From Gemmatimonadota bacterium (lineage in GTDB: Bacteria > Gemmatimonadota > Gemmatimonadetes > Longimicrobiales > RSA9): a stretch of DNA of 5,750 nucleotides. The position numbers and the translations under genes are program-made. The notes under the pieces were generated by a model. The model did no database searches and was not told the DNA's origin. It was given only the letters and a program-made list of their open reading frames with translations. The stretch is from positions 1-5,750 of the forward strand of contig JADGGV010000284.1 in the NCBI GenBank assembly GCA_019689775.1. The letters are read 5' to 3'. Below are positions 1 through 5,735 of the stretch, piece by piece. Position 1 is the stretch's first letter, and each line of letters begins with the position of its first letter.

Positions 1-26
1 GCGCGCACGGGGCGCGTCGGCGCAGC

Positions 27-35
27 AGGAGGAGG
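27..35 (+). promoter_or_regulatory. Strong Shine-Dalgarno site of the BON-domain gene
   Basis: Two overlapping AGGAGG cores (27-32 and 30-35) run into a G tract and end 6 bases before the ATG at 42. This near-ideal site fixes the start of the BON-domain gene. The remaining 26 bases upstream are GC-rich and show no recognisable promoter; the true promoter is probably outside the window. Confidence 0.85.
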
Positions 36-41
36 GGGGCA

Positions 42-455
42 ATGGCGAAGGACGAACAGGACCGGAGCTTCTCGAGCCTGGCGATCAAGATCGGGATCGC
101 GGGGGCGATCGGGCTGGGCGCGATCGCGAGCGGGCTGATCATCTCGCGGAAGGGGCGCCACCTGGTGAAGGAGGCGATGGAGGGGCGGCGGCGGACGCGG
201 ATCGAGGATCGGGTGCTGGACGCGCTGTGGGGCGATCCGGTGCTGGGGCGCCGCGAGATCGACGTGGAGGAGGTCGGCGAGGGGACGGTGGTGTTGACCG
301 GCGAGCTGCGGTCGGAGGAGGAGCGGCGGCGCGCGCTGGCGCTGGTGGGGCAGGTCAAGGGCGTGAGCGCCGCGGTGGACCGGTTCACGGTCGTGGCGAC
401 GAAGCGGCGACGCCCGCGGCGTGCGGGGAAGGTTCGGCGGCAGACGCGGCGTTGA
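42..455 (+). CDS. Membrane-anchored BON-domain protein
   Basis: This 137-residue protein has three parts. Residues about 17-35 form one hydrophobic, glycine/alanine-rich membrane segment. Residues about 53-117 match a BON domain (OsmY/nodulation type): an initial helix (RIEDRVLDAL), a strand-turn-strand with the hallmark G-T-V-V-L-T-G-E-L pattern at 81-89, a helix with EEERRRAL, and a closing V-x-G-V-x-x-V-like segment (105-112). Residues 121-137 form a very basic tail with 11 Lys/Arg in 17 positions. BON domains are usually thought to bind phospholipid or membranes, and many are envelope-stress proteins. The N-terminus is slightly acidic and the segment after the helix is strongly basic, so the positive-inside rule would put the BON domain in the cytoplasm, unlike OsmY. 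The start is fixed by a strong ribosome site. The gene is monocistronic within the window and converges on the quinone/ABC operon. Its exact function is unknown; the domain call is fairly safe. Confidence 0.85.
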   Translation: MAKDEQDRSFSSLAIKIGIAGAIGLGAIASGLIISRKGRHLVKEAMEGRRRTRIEDRVLDALWGDPVLGRREIDVEEVGEGTVVLTGELRSEEERRRALALVGQVKGVSAAVDRFTVVATKRRRPRRAGKVRRQTRR

Positions 456-459
456 GGCG

Positions 460-469
460 GAGCGCGCTC
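460..469. repeat. 10-bp perfect palindrome at the convergent gene junction
   Basis: GAGCGCGCTC reads the same on both strands. It spans the 12-base gap between the BON-gene stop (453-455) and the ABC permease stop (468-470). The arms do not extend, there is no loop, and no T tract follows on either strand, so it is not a convincing intrinsic terminator. It may be chance in GC-rich DNA. Confidence 0.4.
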
Positions 470-1208
470 AGTCGAGGTTGAGGCGGCCGCGGCGGAAGCG
501 GCGGAACGCGGCGGCGAGGAAGGTGGCGGCGAGGAGGGCGAGCGCGGCGGCGCCGAGGAGGACGAGCTGGACGGGGGTGAGCCGACTGACGCGGAGGACG
601 AGGGGGCTGCCGAGCTGGAGCGCGAGCTGCCCGAGGATGACGGGGAGGAGCGCGAGGCCGACGATGGCGAGGCCAAAGGTTTGGGCGGCCTGCCGGACCG
701 TGGCCGCGCGGAGCGAGATGAAGACGCCGAGCGCGGCGAAGACGGCCGGGACGAGGAGCACGCCGAGGCCGACGCCGAGGAGGACCCACTCGGGCGGCGT
801 CGCCGACGGCTGGTCGGCGTGTGCGAGGCGGGTGGTGAGGAGCGCGAGCGCGTAGACGATGTAGGTGGCGCCGGTGGTGGCGACGAGTACGGCGAGGAGC
901 TTGCCGAGCAGGATCGCGCGATCGGCGAGGCGGCTGGCGAGGAGCGTCTCGAGCGTGTGCCGCTCGCGCTCGCCGGCGAACGAATCGACGATCGGCTGCA
1001 CGCTCAGCATGGCGGCCAGGAGCGGATACTGGAAGATGGCCAGCGCCGAGGCCACGATGCGCGGCCCGTTCGCGTAGGGCGCGATCACGCCGAAGTAGAG
1101 CCCCAGCACCACCATGCCGATGATGCCGACCCGCGACCCCGCCACGTGGTCGGCCAGCTCCCGCCACTCCTTCCAGATCACGGTACGCACATCGCCGGCG
1201 AAGCTCAT
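468..1208 (-). CDS. ABC-2 type transporter permease
   Basis: This 246-residue integral membrane protein is the likely partner of the ATPase encoded just upstream. Hydrophobic stretches at about 27-46, 52-74, 100-125, 141-165, 177-198 and 213-234 fit the six-helix fold of ABC-2 permeases. The cytoplasmic segment after helix 2 (about 75-103) carries SFAGERERHTLETLLASRL followed by ILLGK. This is the E-R-E-x-x-T-L-E-x-L-L signature of NatB/ABC-2 permeases, at the position expected for the coupling helix. The N-terminal IWKEWREL is the usual amphipathic entry helix, and the protein ends in a basic tail (RRFRRGR). The ATG overlaps the ATPase stop (ATGA) and has a GGAGG ribosome site 7 bases upstream. 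One ATPase and one permease suggest an exporter that works as a dimer of each. The substrate cannot be read from sequence; candidates for this family include ions, drugs, lipids and polysaccharides. Confidence 0.9.
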   Translation of the reverse strand: MSFAGDVRTVIWKEWRELADHVAGSRVGIIGMVVLGLYFGVIAPYANGPRIVASALAIFQYPLLAAMLSVQPIVDSFAGERERHTLETLLASRLADRAILLGKLLAVLVATTGATYIVYALALLTTRLAHADQPSATPPEWVLLGVGLGVLLVPAVFAALGVFISLRAATVRQAAQTFGLAIVGLALLPVILGQLALQLGSPLVLRVSRLTPVQLVLLGAAALALLAATFLAAAFRRFRRGRLNLD

Positions 1209-2137
1209 CGGGCGGCCTCCACGAGCCCGAGGTACGCCGCCTCGAGCGACGGCGTGAGGCGCCGCACCTCGTCGATCTCCGCGCCGCGCTGGACCAGGAG
1301 CGCGACGATCGGCGCGGGGCGCGCGCCGTCGCGCAGCTCGAGCTCGAGGACGGTCGGCTCGACGCGCGTCGCCGCGGCGACGTCCGGGTGGTCGGCAACG
1401 AGGCGGGCCAGCGCGTCGTCGAGGCCGGCGGCGCGGATGCGGACACGGGGGCGGCCGGCGCGCTCGCGCAGCTCGGCCGGCGAGCCGGTGGCGCGGACGA
1501 CGCCGCGGTGGATGACGGCGACGCGGTCGCAGAGGCGCTCGGCCTCGTCGAGGTTGTGGGTGGTCAGGAAGACGGTGACGCGCTCCTGGCGGGCGAGCGC
1601 GAGGAGGTCGTCGCGGAGCGAGGCGCCGGCGGCGGGATCGAGGCCGGCGGTCGGCTCGTCCAGGAACAGCAGCCGCGGCCGGTGGAGCATGGCGCGGGCG
1701 ATGGCGAGCTTCTGCCTCATCCCGCGGCTAAGCGTGCCGGCGCGGCGGCGGCGGGCGGCGGCGAGGCCGAAGGAATCGAGGAGCTCGTGGGCGCGGGCCT
1801 TCCGCTCGCGCGCGGGCAGGCCGTAGATGCGGCCGAAGAACTCCAGGTTCTGCTCCGCGGAGAGGCGCTCGTAGATGCCGGCGTGCTCGAGGAGCGCGCC
1901 GGCCGCCTCGCGGATCCGGGCCGCGTCGCGGGCGGCGTCGAAGCCGAGGACCTCGGCGGAACCGCCCGTCGGCTCGAGCAGGCCGAGGAGGATGCGGATC
2001 GTGGTGGTCTTCCCCGCCCCGTTCGGGCCGAGGAAGCCGAAGATGGAGCCGGCCGCGACCTCGAGGTCGACGTGGTCGAGCGCCCGCACGGGCCCGAAGC
2101 TCCGGGTCAGCGCGCGGGTCCGGATCGCGACGTCCAT
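1205..2137 (-). CDS. ABC transporter ATP-binding protein (NatA/DrrA-like)
   Basis: This 310-residue protein is the nucleotide-binding subunit that drives the downstream permease. Walker A is GPNGAGKTT at 37-45, the signature motif LSRGMRQK at 136-143, Walker B LLFLDEP at 156-162 with catalytic E161, the D-loop AGLDP at 164-168, and the switch histidine H194 in TTHNLDEAE. The Q-loop position has Glu (E84, in LLEHAGIY) rather than Gln, a substitution I recall as common in the DrrA/CcmA-type branch. Residues about 229-310 form the extra C-terminal domain of this branch, ending in a RRLTPSLEAAYLGLV motif. All catalytic motifs are intact, so the subunit should be active. The ATG lies 4 bases after the phosphoesterase stop with no clear ribosome site, so translation probably depends on reinitiation from the upstream gene. 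Its stop overlaps the permease start. NatA/DrrA-like exporter is the safe call; the substrate is unknown. Confidence 0.95.
   Translation of the reverse strand: MDVAIRTRALTRSFGPVRALDHVDLEVAAGSIFGFLGPNGAGKTTTIRILLGLLEPTGGSAEVLGFDAARDAARIREAAGALLEHAGIYERLSAEQNLEFFGRIYGLPARERKARAHELLDSFGLAAARRRRAGTLSRGMRQKLAIARAMLHRPRLLFLDEPTAGLDPAAGASLRDDLLALARQERVTVFLTTHNLDEAERLCDRVAVIHRGVVRATGSPAELRERAGRPRVRIRAAGLDDALARLVADHPDVAAATRVEPTVLELELRDGARPAPIVALLVQRGAEIDEVRRLTPSLEAAYLGLVEAAR
1216..1220 (-). promoter_or_regulatory. Shine-Dalgarno site of the ABC permease
   Basis: GGAGG on the minus strand lies 7 bases before the permease ATG at 1208, inside the end of the ATPase gene. It supports the ATG that overlaps the ATPase stop as the true permease start. 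Confidence 0.75.
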
Positions 2138-2141
2138 GGCG

Positions 2142-2609
2142 CTACAGCGTGATCAGCTCGACATCCTCGATCCCGGCGCCGAGGGTGAGGAGCGCGACGG
2201 AGGGCTTGAGCCCGAAGCGCGGCGCGCCGGCGCCGCCGGGGTTGATGACGAGCGCCCGGCCGACGTGCTCCACGAGCGCGCGATGCGTGTGACCGTAGAC
2301 GATGATGTCGGCGTGCGGGTAGGCGCCGACCAGGCGCGCCGGGGTGGGCGAGCCGAGCTCGTGGCCGTGCGTGATGACGAGGCGGCGGCCATCGACCTCG
2401 AGCTGCGCCATGGCCGGGAGGCGCTGGCGCACGTCGAAGCCGTCGGTGTTGCCGAAGACGGCGACGACGGGCGCGATCGTCTCGAGCTCGACGAGGAGCT
2501 CGTACGGGCCGATGTCGCCGGCGTGGACGATCTGGGCCACGCCCTGGAAGTGGTCGAAGACCTCCGGGCGCAGCAGGCCGTGGGTATCGCTGATCAAGCC
2601 GATCTTCAT
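2142..2609 (-). CDS. YfcE/MJ0936-family metallophosphoesterase
   Basis: This 155-residue protein is a compact calcineurin-like phosphoesterase, close to the usual size for this family. The metal-ligand motifs appear in order: D-x-H in LISDTHG (D8, H10), GD in HAGDIG (D32), GNTD (N54), THGHE (H81, H83) and GHTH (H107, H109). They are followed by the family-typical VINPGGAGAPRFG (121-133), where relatives have NPGS. Related enzymes use two metal ions such as Mn2+ or Ni2+ and hydrolyse phosphodiesters or phosphomonoesters; their physiological substrates are mostly unknown. It should be cytosolic, as there is no signal peptide or membrane segment. The reading frame stays open far upstream, but the domain begins exactly at this ATG, which overlaps the ubiX stop (ATGA) and follows a GGGGAGGG ribosome site. 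Its position behind ubiX raises the possibility of a role in prenyl-phosphate supply, which is inference only. Confidence 0.92.
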   Translation of the reverse strand: MKIGLISDTHGLLRPEVFDHFQGVAQIVHAGDIGPYELLVELETIAPVVAVFGNTDGFDVRQRLPAMAQLEVDGRRLVITHGHELGSPTPARLVGAYPHADIIVYGHTHRALVEHVGRALVINPGGAGAPRFGLKPSVALLTLGAGIEDVELITL

Positions 2610-3199
2610 TCGCCCTCCCCACTCCGCCAGCGCGGTCCGATGCCGAGGTCGAGCCCGAGGTGCGCGAGGATGCGCCCGACGACGAAGTCGAGCAGGTCCT
2701 CGATCGTGGCCGGCCGGTGGTAGAATCCCGGCGACGCGGGAAGGACGACGGCGCCGGCCCGCGTCAGCCGGAGCATGTTCTCGAGGTGGATCGCGGAGTA
2801 CGGCGTCTCCCGGGGCACGAGCACGAGGGTGCGCCGCTCCTTCAGGCAGACGTCGGCGGCGCGCTCGATGAGCGAGCGCGTGGTGCCCTGCGCGATGCTG
2901 GCGAGCGTCCCCATCGAGCACGGGCAGACGACCATGCCGCGGGAGGGCGCGGAGCCGGAGGCCGGCGTGGCGCCGCGGTCGCGGTCGTCGTAGAGGACGA
3001 CGTCGCTCCAATCCCCGGTGCGCTCGCGCAGCTCGGCCTCGGAGCGAATCCCCAGCTCCTCGTCGAGCAGGCGCCAGCCGACGTCGGAGACGATGAGCCG
3101 GACCGGCACCCGGGCGTCGTTCAGGGCGCGCAGCAGCCGCACGGCGTACGGCGCGCCGGATGCGCCGGTCATGGCGAGGATGACGGGGGCGTCGCTCAT
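2606..3199 (-). CDS. ubiX: Flavin prenyltransferase UbiX
   Basis: This 197-residue enzyme joins a dimethylallyl group to reduced FMN to give prenylated FMN, the cofactor of UbiD-family decarboxylases. The flavin-binding Rossmann-like fold starts with ILAMTGASGAPY (7-18; S14 matches the conserved active-site Ser). It is followed by the VCPCSMGTLASIAQG segment (91-105), K120, VPRETPYSAIHLENML (R130, E131), PASPGFYHRP (154-163; Y160) and DFVVGRILAHLGL (R176). K120, R130, E131, Y160 and R176 fall at a constant offset from the active-site residues I recall for Pseudomonas UbiX (K129, R139, E140, Y169, R185), so the catalytic set looks complete. Length is normal for the family. Its ATG overlaps the ubiA stop and its stop overlaps the phosphoesterase start, which implies coupled translation. 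In a futalosine-pathway organism the same protein would be called MqnM. The enzyme class is very secure. Confidence 0.97.
   Translation of the reverse strand: MSDAPVILAMTGASGAPYAVRLLRALNDARVPVRLIVSDVGWRLLDEELGIRSEAELRERTGDWSDVVLYDDRDRGATPASGSAPSRGMVVCPCSMGTLASIAQGTTRSLIERAADVCLKERRTLVLVPRETPYSAIHLENMLRLTRAGAVVLPASPGFYHRPATIEDLLDFVVGRILAHLGLDLGIGPRWRSGEGE
2613..2620 (-). promoter_or_regulatory. Shine-Dalgarno site of the metallophosphoesterase
   Basis: GGGGAGGG on the minus strand ends 3 bases before the ATG at 2609, within the last codons of ubiX. It decides the phosphoesterase start against the much longer open frame that runs upstream through ubiX. Confidence 0.75.
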
Positions 3200-4125
3200 C
3201 CCAGCAGCAGGCGGTCGAGGAGCGTGAGCACGAAGAAGCTGACGGAGATGGCCGTGTTCGCCTGGAAGAACGCGCGGTCGACGACGCGCGCGTCGAGCCG
3301 CTCCGGGTCTTGCCGCCGGAGCATGGCGTGCTCGAAGTGCAGCACGACGGCCATGATGGCACCGCCGACGAGGAAGAGCCAGTGCACCGGGAAGAGGTGC
3401 AGCACGCCGAGGCCGAGGAAGAGCAGCACGGACGCGGCGTGGAAGAGGCGGGCCAGGCGGAGCGCGGGGCGTACGCCGCTACGCGCGGGGAGCGAGTGGA
3501 GCCCGTGGCTGCGGTCGAAGTCGACGTCCTGGAGCGCGTAGATGATGTCGAAGCCGGCGACCCAGAACATGACGGCGACCGCCAGCAGGACGAGGGCGTA
3601 CCACGGGCGGGCCCAGGCGCCGGCGACGGCGAGGTAGGCGCCGACCGGCGCGATGCCGAGCGAGAGTCCCAGGACGTTGTGCGCCCAGCGCGTGAAGCGC
3701 TTCGTGTAGGAGTAGAAGAACGTCCAGCCGAGCGCGACCGGCGCGAGCGCGCCGCAGAGCGGGTTCAGCTCCCACGCGGCCAGAACGAACACCACGGCGG
3801 CGACGGCGATGGACACCGCGGCCTGCGACGAGGTCAAGCGGCCGGACGGCAACTCGCGCCCCTGGGTCCGCGGGTTCAGGGCGTCGTAGTGTCTGTCGAC
3901 CACGCGGTTGAACCCCATGGCGGCGAACCGCGCGGCGGTGAACGCCACCAGGATCCAGCCGACGGAGGCCCAGGTCACGCCGCTCGGGTGCGTGTACGAG
4001 GCCAGGATCGCGCCGACGCCGGCGAACGGCAGCGCGAAGAGCGTGTGCGGCAGCTTGACGAAGCTGGCGTAGCGGCTCAGGAGCGAGGCGCCGTCGAACG
4101 TCTGCCCCTCGCGCGCGACCGCCAC
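3196..4125 (-). CDS. ubiA: UbiA-family aromatic prenyltransferase (UbiA/MqnP-like)
   Basis: This integral membrane enzyme transfers a polyprenyl chain to an aromatic acid in quinone biosynthesis. From the GTG at 4125 it has 309 residues, near the family norm of about 290. The conserved N-terminus RYASFVKLPHTLFALPFA starts at residue 19. The first Asp-rich motif is FNRVVDRHYDALNPRT (72-87); Arg replaces the first Asp of the canonical NDxxDxxxD. The second is GFDIIYALQDVDFD (191-204), followed by HGLHSLPARSG. About eight to nine membrane helices are apparent. The FNRxxDRxxD form fits the MqnP-like branch, which acts on 1,4-dihydroxy-6-naphthoate in the futalosine menaquinone route; 4-hydroxybenzoate is the alternative substrate. 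An in-frame GTG at 4209 overlaps the ubiD stop (GTGA), has a purine-rich region upstream and would give 337 residues. I prefer 4125 because 7 of the 28 extra codons end in A or T, while almost none of the rest do. The stop overlaps the ubiX start. Confidence 0.92.
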   Translation of the reverse strand: MAVAREGQTFDGASLLSRYASFVKLPHTLFALPFAGVGAILASYTHPSGVTWASVGWILVAFTAARFAAMGFNRVVDRHYDALNPRTQGRELPSGRLTSSQAAVSIAVAAVVFVLAAWELNPLCGALAPVALGWTFFYSYTKRFTRWAHNVLGLSLGIAPVGAYLAVAGAWARPWYALVLLAVAVMFWVAGFDIIYALQDVDFDRSHGLHSLPARSGVRPALRLARLFHAASVLLFLGLGVLHLFPVHWLFLVGGAIMAVVLHFEHAMLRRQDPERLDARVVDRAFFQANTAISVSFFVLTLLDRLLLG

Positions 4126-4159
4126 CGCGCCACCCGGGTTGGTGAAGGGACGAGCGGGT

Positions 4160-4187
4160 GAGCGGGGGCTCGGCGTTTCCCCCACTC
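4160..4187 (-). promoter_or_regulatory. Possible mRNA hairpin between ubiD and ubiA
   Basis: On the minus-strand transcript GAGUGGGGG can pair with CCCCCGCUC as a 9-bp stem (one U-G wobble) around a 10-base loop. On the plus strand the wobble position becomes a C-A mismatch, so the fold suits the operon's own RNA better. No U tract follows, so it is not an intrinsic terminator. It lies between the ubiD stop and the preferred ubiA start, inside the region with poor codon bias. It could stabilise the mRNA or modulate ubiA translation, or be chance in GC-rich DNA. Confidence 0.4.
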
Positions 4188-4205
4188 GGTCGTTCCGTCG
4201 GTCCG

Positions 4206-5699
4206 TCACGCCCCTCGCTCCCGCATGAGCCGCTCCCAGAGCGGCGCCATCTTCGCGACGACGGCGGGATCCATGCGCACGACCTCCGGCCATGGGCGGA
4301 CGCGGGTGACGCCCTCCTCGGGCCACTTGCGGGTGCCGTCGATCCCCATCTTCGAGCCGAACGCGGGCCCGCGCGCGGCGTGGTCGAGATCGTCGGCGGG
4401 GCCGAGCGTGAAGCGGATGTCGCGCTCCGGGTCGATGTTGTTGAGCGCGTACCACCAGACCTCCTGGGGGTTGCGCACGTCGACGTCGTGGTCGACGACG
4501 ACGACGACCTTGGCGAGCGACATGAGCCCCTGCCCCCAGAGGCCGTTCATGACCTTGTAGGCGTGCCCCGGATACTCCTTGCGGATCGACACGAAGACGA
4601 GGTTGTGGAAGATCCCCTCCGCCGGCATGTGGTAGTCGACCAGCTCGGGGAGCGTCAGCTTCAGCAGCGGGAGGAAGATGCGCTCCGTCGCGCCGCCGAG
4701 GTAGTAGTCCTCCATCGGCGGGATGCCGACGATGGTGGCGGGGTAGATCGCGTCGCGCCGCATCGTGATGCGCTCGACGTGGAAGACCGGGAACTCGTCG
4801 GGCGGCGTGTAGAAGCCGGTGTGATCGCCGAACGGGCCCTCGATGCCGAACGGCTCGGCCGGATCGACGTACCCCTCGAGCACGATCTCCGCCTCGGCGG
4901 GGATCTGGAGGTCGACGGTCGTGGCCGGGGCGGTGAGCAGCGGCTCGCGGCGGAGGAAGCCGCTGAAGAGGTACTCGTCGATGTCGGGCGGGAGCGGCGC
5001 CGTCGGCGTGTACATCGTGGTCGGGTCGGCGCCGAGCGCGACGACGACCGGCATGCGCTCGCCGCGCTCGCGGTACTTGCGGAAGTGCGCCGCGCCGCCC
5101 TTGTGCCGCTGCCAGTGCATGAACGTGGTGCGCGGCCCGGTCACCTGCATTCGGTACATCCCGACGTTCTGGACGCCGGTCTCCGGATCGCGCGTGACGA
5201 CCATCGGCAGGGTGATGAACGGTCCGGCGTCCTTCGGCCAGGACGTGAGGACCGGGAGGCGGCGGAGGTCGACGGCGTCGCCCTCGCGGACGACCTCCTG
5301 GCACGGCGGCCGGCCCTTGAAGGGGCGCGGCGGCACCTTGGCAAGCTCGGCGAGCTTGGGGAGCATCTGGACCTTGGCCCAGAACCCCCGGGGCACGTCG
5401 GGCTTCATGAGCGCGGCGATGCGGTCGCCGTGCTCGGCGACGTCGTCGACGCCCAGCGCCATGGCCATCCGCCTCCAGGAGCCGAACGTGTTGATGGCGA
5501 CCGGGATGGCGCTGACGCTGCCGTCATCGAGGACGGGGCGCTCGAAGAGGAGGGCCGGCCCGCCGCCGGGGCTCTTCATGGCGCGGTCGGCGAGCGCCGC
5601 GATCTCGAGGCGCACGGCGACCGGCTCCCGCACCCGGACCAGCTCGCCGGCGCGCTCCAGATCGTCGAGGAAGGAACGGAGGTTCTTTGCAATCGGCAT
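4206..5699 (-). CDS. ubiD: UbiD-family prenylated-FMN-dependent decarboxylase
   Basis: From the ATG at 5699 the protein has 497 residues, the length I recall for E. coli UbiD. It removes the carboxyl group from a prenylated aromatic quinone precursor, using prenylated FMN made by UbiX. The N-terminus (KNLRSFLDDLERAGELVRVREPV) is typical of the family. The cofactor/metal region is QNVGMYRMQV (N178, R183), then H199 in HKGGAAHF and probably E242. The catalytic segment is IEGPFGDHTGFYTPP, with E287 and D292 at the positions of the Glu pair in fungal Fdc1; Asp at the second position is what I expect in bacterial UbiD proteins. These correspondences are from memory of the family, not alignment. 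It is the first gene of the operon and should be cytosolic or membrane-peripheral. A TTG at 5735 would add 12 residues (LQPPAPAYISP) that do not look like family sequence. It could be named MqnL if the organism makes menaquinone through futalosine. Confidence 0.95.
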   Translation of the reverse strand: MPIAKNLRSFLDDLERAGELVRVREPVAVRLEIAALADRAMKSPGGGPALLFERPVLDDGSVSAIPVAINTFGSWRRMAMALGVDDVAEHGDRIAALMKPDVPRGFWAKVQMLPKLAELAKVPPRPFKGRPPCQEVVREGDAVDLRRLPVLTSWPKDAGPFITLPMVVTRDPETGVQNVGMYRMQVTGPRTTFMHWQRHKGGAAHFRKYRERGERMPVVVALGADPTTMYTPTAPLPPDIDEYLFSGFLRREPLLTAPATTVDLQIPAEAEIVLEGYVDPAEPFGIEGPFGDHTGFYTPPDEFPVFHVERITMRRDAIYPATIVGIPPMEDYYLGGATERIFLPLLKLTLPELVDYHMPAEGIFHNLVFVSIRKEYPGHAYKVMNGLWGQGLMSLAKVVVVVDHDVDVRNPQEVWWYALNNIDPERDIRFTLGPADDLDHAARGPAFGSKMGIDGTRKWPEEGVTRVRPWPEVVRMDPAVVAKMAPLWERLMRERGA

Positions 5700-5705
5700 C
5701 GGGGA

Positions 5706-5735
5706 AATGTAAGCGGGCGCGGGGGGCTGCAACAA
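5706..5735 (-). promoter_or_regulatory. Candidate promoter of the ubiD operon
   Basis: On the minus strand TTGTTG (5735-5730) and TACATT (5711-5706) are spaced by 18 bases and resemble sigma70-type -35 and -10 boxes (3 of 6 and 4 of 6 matches). This is the least GC-rich spot upstream of ubiD. A start 6-7 bases beyond the -10 box would fall on or next to the ubiD ATG (5699). No Shine-Dalgarno sequence precedes that ATG, so a leaderless mRNA would fit. The match is weak and unproven. Confidence 0.35.

Noticed and set aside
72..87. Arg in place of the first Asp of the UbiA motif (residues 72-87 of the prenyltransferase; bases about 3865-3912) as an inactivating mutation
   Set aside because: I recall the FNRxxDRxxD form as typical of MqnP-like members, and the other Asp residues and the second motif are intact. 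Start and end here are residue numbers.
460..469. Palindrome as a bidirectional terminator
   Set aside because: It has no loop, short arms, and no T tract on either side.
681..2723. Long plus-strand open frames opposite the ABC transporter and phosphoesterase genes
   Set aside because: Their translations are low-complexity Arg/Ala/Gly/Glu-rich with no domain. They mirror the strong third-position G/C bias of the genuine minus-strand genes.
2142..3362. Apparent 406-residue phosphoesterase with a long N-terminal extension
   Set aside because: The upstream part is ubiX read in the wrong frame. The domain starts exactly at the ATG at 2609 with a strong ribosome site.
2660..4161. Plus-strand open frames opposite ubiX and ubiA
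   Set aside because: They carry His/Glu/Asp/Arg-rich sequence with no motif. The minus strand encodes complete, conserved enzymes over the same bases.
3196..5304. Apparent 702-residue protein with UbiA at its C-terminus
   Set aside because: The first half is out-of-frame translation of ubiD (Arg/Pro/His-rich). The frame stays open only because stop codons are rare at this GC content.
5700..5735. TTG start giving ubiD 12 extra residues
   Set aside because: The extra residues (LQPPAPAYISP) do not resemble the family, TTG is a rare start, and the ATG at 5699 gives the normal 497-residue length.
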